A model generated the notes under the pieces. The model saw only the letters and a list, made by a program, of their open reading frames with translations, ran no database searches and was not told the DNA's origin. From Sphingobacteriaceae bacterium (lineage in GTDB: Bacteria; Bacteroidota; Bacteroidia; B-17B0; Aurantibacillaceae), in contig CANGGP010000023.1 in assembly GCA_947453445.1 (NCBI GenBank), positions 1 to 45,500 on the forward strand: a stretch of DNA of 45,500 nucleotides, written 5' to 3'. Shown here piece after piece: positions 1 to 7,410 of this stretch. The first letter of the stretch is position 1; the number at the start of each line of letters is the position of its first letter. The position numbers were made by a program, and so were the translations under genes.

Positions 1-894
1 GAGCGGCATCGTGCCAATGTTTGTGGTATAACTGATTATTACTTCACCATTACCGCTCACATTACCCGAAGTAGTGTAGGCGCTGAAAAGACTGCCAAGA
101 TAACTTGAACCACCACCACCGCTTGAGCCAGCGCCAATTGTTCCAATCACCTCGCCAATACTAACAGAAGGGATATACTGTCCAGATGCACCGATCAATC
201 CGCCGCCAAAGCCTCCAGTTAAACCGATGTTGTTCGCGCCCTGGTTAGATGACGATTCGGTACCTCCGGCGCCACCTGTCCACAGAGCCCCCGCGAAACC
301 ATTATTACAAACGCAAAAACCAGAAGTACCGGCAATCCCCCCGGCTGTCTGAGATCCACCCGTAGGCAAAACATATCCGCCATTGCTAGGGAAACCTGCA
401 CCGCCGCCGCCCCCATAATAACCGCCACCGCCGCCACCGCCCGTACCCCTGCCGCAGCCCAATATTCTGTTACCTCCCGCACCACCGCCGCCACCGCCAA
501 CAATTACTCGGTTAGCAAGTGAATTCCCATTCAGCCTAACATCTGAGCCGCCACCCCCCGCGCCCCCAATAGCCGCGGTACAGGGCGAAACGCCGGCAAG
601 TCCGCCACCGTTATAGCCGTTACTTCCCCCAACGTAAATATTCAACACATCTCCAGGACTTACACTAAGCACACCAAAAGCTGTGCCGCCAAAGCCGCCT
701 AACAACCCCTGGGTATTGGAACCTCCTCTAGCGCCCTTGGCTGTTAGGCTCAGTGACGATACACATGAAGGTACAGTAAAAGATTGCGGAAAGCCGGTAA
801 AAGTATAGGTGAGGGTGACCTGCGCCAAATAAGCCTTGGCGCAAAACATGAATAAGAAAGTGAATGAAAAAACAGATATGGAAAAATATTTCAA
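1..894 (-). CDS. Secreted glycine-rich protein, ALK/LTK-like glycine-rich domain (partial, C-terminus outside window)
   Basis: An open frame on the minus strand runs off the left edge of the window (298 codons visible). The proposed start is TTG at 894, because it gives a complete signal peptide (Lys-Tyr followed by a hydrophobic stretch ending AKAYLAQ); an in-frame ATG at 849 would cut the signal in half. After cleavage the chain is largely Gly-rich: a VTLTYTFTGFPQSFTVPSC start, a PGDVLNIYVGG stretch near residue 80, GGGGSDVRLN at about 113-122 and NRVIVGGGGGGAGG just after. From memory this order (beta-rich start, then GGGxSDxR and RVIVxGGGGG) is that of the bacterial relatives of the ALK/LTK glycine-rich domain. 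Probably a cell-surface or extracellular protein; the T9SS tail or other domains expected downstream are not visible. Codon content is GC-richer than its neighbours only because of glycine codons. An 8-codon ATG frame at 925 precedes it in another frame. Confidence 0.7.
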   Translation of the reverse strand, partial: MKYFSISVFSFTFLFMFCAKAYLAQVTLTYTFTGFPQSFTVPSCVSSLSLTAKGARGGSNTQGLLGGFGGTAFGVLSVSPGDVLNIYVGGSNGYNGGGLAGVSPCTAAIGGAGGGGSDVRLNGNSLANRVIVGGGGGGAGGNRILGCGRGTGGGGGGGYYGGGGGAGFPSNGGYVLPTGGSQTAGGIAGTSGFCVCNNGFAGALWTGGAGGTESSSNQGANNIGLTGGFGGGLIGASGQYIPSVSIGEVIGTIGAGSSGGGGSSYLGSLFSAYTTSGNVSGNGEVIISYTTNIGTMPL

Positions 895-1379
895 GACTTT
901 AGCGTTTAAAGTGGCAATTCTTCATACAATCAACTATTAAAGTAACAACATTTTTCAAGCTCTTGCAAGATTTTAACAGTAATCAATTGCAAAGCATCAA
1001 ATTCACAATCTTAATTTAGCTTAAAACCATTAATGTTTAGTTCACTTGCAAATGTTGCTGGTAATTGAAGAAAAAGATATTATGCATGAATGAATAATAC
1101 ATAAAGTAAAAATTAGCAATCAATTAATAAAATAATAAGTCGACAGCATTTCCATTTTTTTAAACAAAATAAATACATTACTGCCGCTGGCTTTCGCTTT
1201 TGACCAAGCCACGAGAGATTCGCAATCAACTTGGCGCTTTTCGCTCAACACTTATTTTTTTGTTGCAGTGGGAATTTAGCTTATTTGCGGAATCGTTTTC
1301 CTCACTTACAATAATAACCTCCTGCATTGCGTTAGTAGTTTGTTGGGCATGAAAAAAAAATAAACTGATAAATTGGTCT
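895..1379. other. AT-rich intergenic region, 485 bp
   Basis: This stretch separates the divergently transcribed glycine-rich and Kelch genes and should hold both promoters. I found no convincing RNA gene or conserved ORF in it. A GC-richer island at about 1180-1250 interrupts otherwise AT-rich sequence and may be a fragment of a dispersed repeat. A weak promoter-like element for the minus-strand gene (TTG, 21-bp spacer, TACTTTAA) lies around 933-965. Confidence 0.4.
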
Positions 1380-2651
1380 ATGACAATTGCTTTAAACAAC
1401 ATCACATACAATACGATCTTCTCCATCATACACAAGACCGCCAAATTATTTGCTTTGGTTTTGATGGTTTGTTTTCATAACCTTGTTTTGGCGCAAAACT
1501 GGATTCAACTGTCTAATTTTCCGGGCAGCAAACGCGACGATGGCGTTGCTGTTTGTGTAAACAACAAATGTTATTTTGGCACCGGTTTACAAGAAGGTTG
1601 GAGCGCCACCATCGATTTTTTTGAATTGGATTTACCAACGCTAAGTTGGAAGAGCATACCTGATATGCCGCACACCACCGAAAGGCAATACGCTTGTGCC
1701 TTTGCGGGGCCGAATAGTTTTTATGTTTTTGGCGGTGATGGTATTGGCGGGGCCTTGTCGACTTTATACCGTTATGATGTGGCTGCCCGCACTTGGAGTT
1801 TAATGGCTTCAAAGCCCGGCCAAGGATTAAGTGGCGCTGCCTGTATGGTGTTTGGAGATTCAGTTGTATTTGTGGGTGGCAGAAATAATCTTGTACACAA
1901 CACAAACAACGAAGTGTGGCTTTATCAAATCAGCAACAATACTTGGCATCAAAAAAGTGATTTTCCCTATGGTGGTCGTTGGCGCGGCTGTGCTTCGGTG
2001 CTGCACAACAAAGGTTACTTTATGTTTGGTTTGGATTCAAACGACGCTTATCGCAAAGAACTTTATCGTTATCAATTGAGTAATGATACATGGAATAAAG
2101 TGGGTGATTTTCCAAGCGGCATCGGACGAACTTATTCCTCGATGGTTACCGGCAGCGAGCAATTGGTGCTGTTTGCCGGGCAGGATACTATGAGAAATTA
2201 TTACAAGGACATCTGGTATTATAACGACATCAACAATGTGTGGGTGAAGGATCAAAACCTTCCGTCCTTTGGTCGTAAAGGTGGGCTTTGTGCAAGCAAC
2301 GGGAGAAATTTGTATTACAGCTGCGGTATTAATTCGGCTGATCAGCGTTTAAATGAAACCTGGATGACAGACATTCCGCTTGGATTGAAGTCTCAAAAAA
2401 AATCAGATTTCGATTTTGAGGTTTTTCCCAATCCTTGCGAAAACAGTTTTTTTATTCAAGCTTTGCCGGAGCATTCAAAACCCGCAACTTACCGACTGTT
2501 AAACACTAACGGTTTAGAGCTTGTTGCATCAAAGTTAATTGACAATGTTCCTACATGGATAGACATCCGTTTTTTAGAAACCGGACTGTACATGCTTGAA
2601 TTAAAAATTGAGGGCGGAAGTTCGGTGGTCAAAAAAATAATCAAACATTAA
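1380..2651 (+). CDS. Secreted Kelch-repeat protein with type A T9SS C-terminal sorting domain
   Basis: The protein (423 aa) begins with a hydrophobic segment ending VLAQ at about residue 39, a Sec signal peptide, although the 22-residue stretch before the hydrophobic core is long and a later start (ATG at 1464) is possible. Residues 45-330 hold about five to six Kelch-like blades, with repeated patterns such as YVFGGDGIGG, VVFVGGRNN, YFMFGLDSN and LVLFAGQDT followed by W-x-x-x blade ends. This predicts a beta-propeller. The last 80 residues (FEVFPNPCENSF ... GLYMLELK ... VVKKIIKH) are a classic Por secretion-system sorting domain, so the protein should cross the outer membrane through T9SS and be released or anchored on the surface. 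Ligand unknown; propellers of this kind usually bind protein or glycan. Confidence 0.85.
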   Translation: MTIALNNITYNTIFSIIHKTAKLFALVLMVCFHNLVLAQNWIQLSNFPGSKRDDGVAVCVNNKCYFGTGLQEGWSATIDFFELDLPTLSWKSIPDMPHTTERQYACAFAGPNSFYVFGGDGIGGALSTLYRYDVAARTWSLMASKPGQGLSGAACMVFGDSVVFVGGRNNLVHNTNNEVWLYQISNNTWHQKSDFPYGGRWRGCASVLHNKGYFMFGLDSNDAYRKELYRYQLSNDTWNKVGDFPSGIGRTYSSMVTGSEQLVLFAGQDTMRNYYKDIWYYNDINNVWVKDQNLPSFGRKGGLCASNGRNLYYSCGINSADQRLNETWMTDIPLGLKSQKKSDFDFEVFPNPCENSFFIQALPEHSKPATYRLLNTNGLELVASKLIDNVPTWIDIRFLETGLYMLELKIEGGSSVVKKIIKH

Positions 2652-2676
2652 AACCACAATTGAGAAAAATAGGCCT

Positions 2677-3216
2677 CTACTTATCCTTGTAGATCAGCAT
2701 ATTAATGATGCCCTTGGTAGGACTGGAGTTGTCGCTTAATGACACCACAAAAGGTTTGCGCTGGCCTTCAAAACAATTGTAAACCACATAACCTTTGTCT
2801 TCGGTTGGATTGGGCAGTTTGTTGGCATAATAGTCTTTTAGGTCACAAAATAAATAGGAACTCAGTTCCATATCGTCGGTATTAATTTGCAAGCTAATTT
2901 CTTCTAAACTGTCTTTGTTTAAAGTGTATTCGATTGAATAATTTGTGATGCTGTCGACTTTATATTCGAAGTACAAATGTGTGGCAGAAGCTTCGGTTGG
3001 CGCTTGGGTTTCGGTGGTTTTAATCATTTCAGATTTAGAATTCAAATCCAGTCCTCTAAATACGCCATCTTTAGATCGGATGATTTCATCCATTAATATA
3101 TGGTAACCCGAAAAAATACGTGGTTTCTGTTTCACTTCCTCTTTGGGTGCATTGGTGCATGCAGTAATAAAGATGAAACTAAAAAAAAGGAAGCCTATGT
3201 AATGTTTGAGTCTCAA
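2677..3216 (-). CDS. Uncharacterised lipoprotein
   Basis: A 179-aa protein with a signal-peptidase II lipobox: a hydrophobic stretch ends in FIFITAC, with Cys20 as the likely lipidated residue followed by TNAPKEE. The mature part is acidic and Ser/Thr-rich with a YxxYxxDS-type beta-strand pattern and no recognisable motif. It is convergent with the Kelch gene, 25 bp apart. A TAATTTTG element (matches TAnnTTTG) lies just upstream, near 3227-3234. I do not recognise the family. Confidence 0.75.
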   Translation of the reverse strand: MRLKHYIGFLFFSFIFITACTNAPKEEVKQKPRIFSGYHILMDEIIRSKDGVFRGLDLNSKSEMIKTTETQAPTEASATHLYFEYKVDSITNYSIEYTLNKDSLEEISLQINTDDMELSSYLFCDLKDYYANKLPNPTEDKGYVVYNCFEGQRKPFVVSLSDNSSPTKGIINMLIYKDK

Positions 3217-3372
3217 GCGATAAAACTATCCAACAAAATTAAGGAATAATACCTTGCTATTGCTTGATCAAAAAGAAGAAACTAACAGTAGATTGTTTTT
3301 AAACTCAGCATTAAGTTTTAATGATACTTGCTTAAGCTCTTATTTACTAAAGAGTTCATTATTTACTTATGT

Positions 3373-3523
3373 TGCTAATGAATGCGCCGCTTCCCCACAA
3401 GCTTGCGCTTCTGGGCGCATTTATCCACCATACTAAATGTTAAACTTAAGAACGCATCGATATGCTAATTCCGCATTCTGCCTCGAGGCGGATTTAGTTC
3501 GCGCGTTGTTATTGTGCTGAAGG
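3373..3523. repeat. Hairpin repeat array, unit 1 (151 bp; modules A and B)
   Basis: First of two full 151-bp tandem units. Module A is a hairpin with arms AATGCGCC (3381-3388) and GGCGCATT (3414-3421). Module B, about 60 bp further on, has the near-inverted arms aattccgc and gcggattt around a CCTCGAGG palindrome. Read on the minus strand module A translates MRPEAQACGEAAHS, close to the last 14 residues of LysS; module B reads IRLEAECGIS. Alternation of two related hairpins resembles a BIME composed of two REP types. Confidence 0.8.
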
Positions 3524-3674
3524 TGCTCATGAATGCGCCCCCTATGCACTAGCTTGCGCTTCAGGGCGCATTTATCCGCCATATTAAATGTTAAACTTAA
3601 GAAATAATCGATATGCTAATTCCATATTCTGTCTCGAGGCGGATTTAGTTCGCGTGTTTATTATTGTTTTTTGG
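3524..3674. repeat. Hairpin repeat array, unit 2 (151 bp; modules A and B)
   Basis: Second full unit, starting exactly 151 bp after unit 1 and differing from it by scattered substitutions. Module A arms are AATGCGCC (3532-3539) and GGCGCATT (3565-3572). On the minus strand module A reads MRPEAQASA, a stop, then GAHS, so a LysS-like reading is interrupted here. Module B reads IRLETEYGIS. Confidence 0.8.
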
Positions 3675-3754
3675 TGCTCATGAATGCGCCGCTTCACCAC
3701 TAGCTTGCGCCTCGGGTCTCATTTAGTTCGCGACTTTCTTTATTGTGCTGAAGG
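3675..3754. repeat. Hairpin repeat array, unit 3 (80 bp, A/B hybrid with internal deletion)
   Basis: Starts 151 bp after unit 2 but is only 80 bp because the middle of the unit is missing. The left arm is AATGCGCC (3683-3690) as in units 1 and 2; the right arm is GGTCTCATT (3715-3723), close to the lysS-type arm GGCCTCATT, so this unit looks like a recombinant. On the minus strand it reads ATG AGA CCC GAG and continues as MRPEAQASGEAAHS then stop. Confidence 0.75.
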
Positions 3755-3807
3755 TGCTCATGAATGAGGCCCCTCCGCACTAGTCTGCGCTTCTGGCCTC
3801 ATTTGAG
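3755..3807. repeat. Hairpin repeat array, unit 4, overlapping the 3' end of lysS
   Basis: The last A-type hairpin has arms AATGAGGCC (3763-3771) and GGCCTCATT (3795-3803), a 9-bp perfect stem in which both arms differ from units 1-2 in a compensating way. The right arm is the lysS sequence coding for the conserved QMRP; the left arm lies in the ten-codon tail that follows it. It could also act as the hairpin of the lysS 3' end, although no U-tract follows. Confidence 0.75.
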
Positions 3808-5296
3808 GGAAAAACAAAACTTCTTGGATGGAGGATTGGTTGGTCATTAACATGGTTAATCGATCAATTCCAATACCAATACCGGCCGTTGGCGGCATGC
3901 CATACTCCAATGCGCGTAAAAAGTCATGGTCAATAAACATGGCTTCATCATCGCCTCTTTCTTGTAAACGCACTTGTTCTTCGAAACGTTCGCGTTGATC
4001 AATCGGATCGTTTAACTCAGAATAAGCATTGGCAATTTCTTTTCCGTTAACCATTAATTCAAAACGTTCAACCAAACCTGCATTGCTGCGGTGTTTTTTC
4101 GTCAAAGGACTCATTTCAACCGGGTAGTCGGTAATAAAAGTTGGTTGAATATAATTGCCCTCACATTTTGCGCTAAAAATTTCGTCAATCAATTTTCCTT
4201 TGCCCATGCTGTTATCGGCATGAATACCAAGTTTGGTGCAAACTTCTCGCAAGGCATCTTCGTTCATGTTGCTAATGTCGAATCCGGTAAATTCTTTAAT
4301 GGACTCATACATGGTGACACGCTTAAATGGCGCTTTAAAATCGATTTGATTTTCACCAACGGTTAGCAGTGTGGTGCCATTTAAATCATTGGCAGCTTTT
4401 TCCAATAATTTTTCGGTAAAGTCCATCATCCAATTGTAATCTTTATAGGCCACATAAAATTCCAAAATGGTAAATTCAGGATTGTGTGTTCTATCCATGC
4501 CTTCATTTCTAAAATCTTTGGCAAATTCGTACACCCCTTCAAATCCGCCAACAATAAGGCGTTTGAGGTATAGTTCATTGGCAATTCTTAAATACAAAGG
4601 AATATTTAATGCGTTGTGGTGTGTGATAAAAGGACGTGCTGTGGCACCACCCGGAATGCTTTGCAAAATAGGTGTTTCAACTTCAAGCATACCGGCATTG
4701 TTTAATGAAGTACGAATTGAATTCACTAATTGTGAGCGTTGCACAAATGTTTTACGCACTTGCGGATTGATGATTAAATCAACGTAACGCTGACGGTATC
4801 TGAATTCCGGGTCACTCACCTCATCAAATGATTTGCCGCTTTCTTCGTCGGTTTTTACAATTGGTAAAGGCTTTAATGATTTGCTTAACAATTTAAATGA
4901 AGTAACATGGATTGAAATTTCACCTGTTTTGGTCGTGAACACATAACCTTGTACACCAATGATATCGCCAATGTCGAGTAATTTTTTCCAAACCAATTCA
5001 TAGGCGCTTTTATCTTCACCCGGACAAATATCATCTTTACGAACATAAATTTGAATTCTGCCGGTAGCATCTTGTAATACGGCAAATGCAGCCTTACCCA
5101 TATCACGCACACTCATGATGCGGCCTGCCAATTGAATATCTTTATAATTTATTTTATCACGTTCGTAGTTTTCTCTAATATCAGCTGCGTTCGCATTCAC
5201 AGTAAACTCTTCTGCCGGATAAGGATTTACGCCATTGGCAATAAGTTCTTTTAATTTTTCTCTTCTAATTAATTCAGGTTCGCTCAGGTGTTGCAT
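3758..5296 (-). CDS. lysS: Lysyl-tRNA synthetase, class II
   Basis: Charges tRNA-Lys with lysine. The 512-aa protein shows the N-terminal OB-fold anticodon-binding domain (about 50-140), class II motif 2 at 262-275 ([14 protein letters not shown]) and motif 3 at 472-483 ([12 protein letters not shown]), with the family-typical end [14 protein letters not shown]. Length is normal except for ten extra residues after RPE ([10 protein letters not shown]), which are encoded by the last unit of the adjacent hairpin array. It is transcribed alone on the minus strand, divergent from the sigma factor gene. The start ATG at 5296 gives the expected short N-terminal helix. Confidence 0.97.
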   Translation of the reverse strand: MQHLSEPELIRREKLKELIANGVNPYPAEEFTVNANAADIRENYERDKINYKDIQLAGRIMSVRDMGKAAFAVLQDATGRIQIYVRKDDICPGEDKSAYELVWKKLLDIGDIIGVQGYVFTTKTGEISIHVTSFKLLSKSLKPLPIVKTDEESGKSFDEVSDPEFRYRQRYVDLIINPQVRKTFVQRSQLVNSIRTSLNNAGMLEVETPILQSIPGGATARPFITHHNALNIPLYLRIANELYLKRLIVGGFEGVYEFAKDFRNEGMDRTHNPEFTILEFYVAYKDYNWMMDFTEKLLEKAANDLNGTTLLTVGENQIDFKAPFKRVTMYESIKEFTGFDISNMNEDALREVCTKLGIHADNSMGKGKLIDEIFSAKCEGNYIQPTFITDYPVEMSPLTKKHRSNAGLVERFELMVNGKEIANAYSELNDPIDQRERFEEQVRLQERGDDEAMFIDHDFLRALEYGMPPTAGIGIGIDRLTMLMTNQSSIQEVLFFPQMRPEAQTSAEGPHS

Positions 5297-5465
5297 TGTT
5301 GTTTTATTTGCTTGCGAAAATACACTATACCAAGCACTTGAAGAGAATAAATTATCAAGATTGTGAAAAACCGCTCAAAAAAGTCCATGTTTTTGATGAA
5401 GGGTTTTTTAATCAGTTAAAATGAAGCGCCTAATTTTAATCTCCTGATTATCAACGCGATGTAAT

Positions 5466-5541
5466 TTTGTTTAATCTTTTAACATTTTTGTTAAACAGAA
5501 TGACTTAGTTTTGTTTAACAATTTAATAAAAACATTAAACA
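5466..5541 (+). promoter_or_regulatory. Operator-like array of four TGTTwAACA-type palindromes with a TAGTTTTG -7 element
   Basis: Directly upstream of the sigma factor ATG (5543) are two perfect 9-bp palindromes, TGTTAAACA (5489-5497) and TGTTTAACA (5512-5520), flanked by two imperfect ones, TGTTTAATC (5468-5476) and CATTAAACA (5533-5541). Their centres are 21, 23 and 21 bp apart, about two helical turns. A TAGTTTTG at 5506-5513 matches the Bacteroidota -7 element and overlaps the third site. This looks like a regulated promoter; the regulator is not in the window. Confidence 0.5.
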
Positions 5542-5542
5542 A

Positions 5543-6049
5543 ATGACAGCGATTGAATTCAACACCCGCATTTTACAAGAAAAATCCTCATTGAATCATT
5601 TTGCCCTGAGTTTAACCCGTAATACCGAAGATGCCTTAGATTTGATTCAGGATACTTATGTAAAAGCAATTACCTACCGCGATAAATTTGAAGACAGCAC
5701 AAATTTAAAAGCTTGGTTGTTCACCATTATGAAAAACACTTTCATTAATGCTTATAGAAAAAACACCAAAACAAAACAATTGATCAGTAAGGGCGATGAC
5801 ATTGCCATGAACCGTGCCTTTAAACAAAACAGTTACGACCATAGCGAAAGCAGAATGAACACCAAAGAAATTGTGAAAGAAATTGATGCTCTTGAAGACC
5901 ATTACAAAGTTCCTTTTGCGCGTTATTACAGTGGTTATAAATACGAGGAAATTGCCTCTGAGCTTCAATTGCCTTTAGGCACTATAAAAAGCAGAATATT
6001 TATTGCGCGCAAAATGCTCATGAATAGTTTAAAACATTACCAAAATTAA
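5543..6049 (+). CDS. RNA polymerase sigma factor, ECF (sigma-70 family)
   Basis: A 168-aa alternative sigma factor with region 2 at about 20-75 (EDALDLIQDTYVKA, then LKAWLFTIMKNTFIN, the -10 recognition and core-binding helices) and region 4 at about 110-160 (YKYEEIASELQLPLGTIKSR, the helix-turn-helix for -35 contact). No anti-sigma factor gene is adjacent. The stop codon is 2 nt before the photolyase ATG, so the two are co-transcribed. From context I infer a light- or UV-response regulator; the sequence itself shows only that it is an ECF sigma factor. Confidence 0.92.
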   Translation: MTAIEFNTRILQEKSSLNHFALSLTRNTEDALDLIQDTYVKAITYRDKFEDSTNLKAWLFTIMKNTFINAYRKNTKTKQLISKGDDIAMNRAFKQNSYDHSESRMNTKEIVKEIDALEDHYKVPFARYYSGYKYEEIASELQLPLGTIKSRIFIARKMLMNSLKHYQN

Positions 6050-6051
6050 GC

Positions 6052-7410
6052 ATGACAAAAAACAAGCATGCGGCTCCAGTTACCATATTTTGGTTCAGAA
6101 GAGATTTGCGACTGCACGATAACCATGGCTTGTTTCAGGCATTAAAGGAAAACAAAAATGTACTCCCCATTTTTATTTTCGACACAAACATTCTTAATCA
6201 ATTAGAAGACAAATATGATCGCCGCCTTGATTTTATTCATCAAGCTTTACAGGCTTTACAAACAGAATTAATTTCCCATGGCTCTGACTTAATGTGCCTG
6301 CACGGCTCTCCAATGGAGGCTTTCAAGCAGCTAATAGCCACCCATGAAATTGATGCAGTATACTGCAACCACGATTACGAAAAATACGGCATTGATCGTG
6401 ATGATGCCATCAAAAGCTTATTACTAACACATCACATCAAATTTCACAGCTTTAAAGACCAAGTTGTATTTGAAAAAGGCGAAGTGGTAAAAGACGATGG
6501 TTTACCTTACACCGTTTTTACTCCGTACAGTCGTAAATGGAAAGCCCGCTTAAGCGCAGCTGATTATGCTGAATACAACAGCTCAGCCTACTTCAATCAT
6601 TTTTACAAAACAAGCTGTGGTGTTTTACCAAGCTTAAAAAGCCTTGGTTTTACAAAAACCGATATGCAATTCAACAAAAGCATAACGGTTAGCAAATTGT
6701 TGCTCGAAAAATACAAGTCACAACGCGACATTCCATCATTGCCCGGCACCAGCAAACTAAGCGTTTATTTGCGATTTGGCGTTGTGAGCATTCGTGACTT
6801 GGTGCGTTTAAGTTTGCCTGTGAGTGAAACTTGGTTAAACGAATTAATTTGGCGTGAGTTTTACATGATGATTTTATGGCATTTTCCGCATGTGGCGAAC
6901 AAATCATTTAAACCGAATTACGACCGTATTCAATGGTTACAAGACGAGGAAGGTTTTGAGAAATGGTGCCAAGGCAAAACAGGTTTCCCCATGGTGGATG
7001 CCGGCATGCGTGAATTAAATACCACAGGCTTTATGCACAACCGCGTGCGCATGATCGTGAGTAGTTTTTTGGTGAAAGATTTATTGGTTGATTGGCGTTG
7101 GGGCGAAGCCTACTTCGCAAAAAAACTAAACGACTTTGATTTCAGTGCCAACAATGGCGGTTGGCAATGGGCTGCAGGATGCGGTTGTGATGCGGCGCCT
7201 TACTTCAGAATTTTTAATCCCTCTGAACAACAAAAAAAATTCGATCCCGAATTCAAATACATCAAACATTGGATTCCTGAGTTTGGCACCTCAAATTATC
7301 CTGCACCAATGCTCGACCATGCCGAAGCGCGCAAGCGCACACTCGCGCATTATAAAAAGGCGCTCACCGAGCACCAAGTACCTGATTTATTTGAAGCCTT
7401 AACGGACTAA
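6052..7410 (+). CDS. phrB: Deoxyribodipyrimidine photolyase (class I photolyase/cryptochrome family)
   Basis: Repairs cyclobutane pyrimidine dimers using blue light with FAD as catalytic cofactor. The 452-aa protein has the N-terminal antenna-binding Rossmann domain (IFWFRRDLRLHDNHGL) and a C-terminal FAD domain with LPGTSKLSVYLRFGVVSIRD, WLNELIWREFY, GFPMVDAGMRELNTTG, MHNRVRMIVSSFL and WQWAAGCGCDAAPYFRIFNP. The residue facing FAD N5 (Asn378 in E. coli PhrB by motif alignment) is Cys379 here. It sits 2 nt after the ECF sigma gene and overlaps the 3' end of the convergent desaturase by 12 bp. A repair enzyme is more likely than a pure cryptochrome, but the sequence alone does not settle that. 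Confidence 0.93.
   Translation: MTKNKHAAPVTIFWFRRDLRLHDNHGLFQALKENKNVLPIFIFDTNILNQLEDKYDRRLDFIHQALQALQTELISHGSDLMCLHGSPMEAFKQLIATHEIDAVYCNHDYEKYGIDRDDAIKSLLLTHHIKFHSFKDQVVFEKGEVVKDDGLPYTVFTPYSRKWKARLSAADYAEYNSSAYFNHFYKTSCGVLPSLKSLGFTKTDMQFNKSITVSKLLLEKYKSQRDIPSLPGTSKLSVYLRFGVVSIRDLVRLSLPVSETWLNELIWREFYMMILWHFPHVANKSFKPNYDRIQWLQDEEGFEKWCQGKTGFPMVDAGMRELNTTGFMHNRVRMIVSSFLVKDLLVDWRWGEAYFAKKLNDFDFSANNGGWQWAAGCGCDAAPYFRIFNPSEQQKKFDPEFKYIKHWIPEFGTSNYPAPMLDHAEARKRTLAHYKKALTEHQVPDLFEALTD

Noticed and set aside
219-503. A 94-codon ATG-started frame on the minus strand
   Set aside because: It is another frame of the glycine-rich gene; the open frame from 894 to the window edge has a signal peptide and a recognisable domain, while this frame has neither.
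3254-3436. A 60-codon plus-strand frame
   Set aside because: It runs into hairpin unit 1 and has no homologue-like features or promoter; it is explained by the repeat.
3373-3807. Regular repeats suggesting a CRISPR array
   Set aside because: The unit is 151 bp with no unique spacers between short identical repeats, and there are no cas genes.
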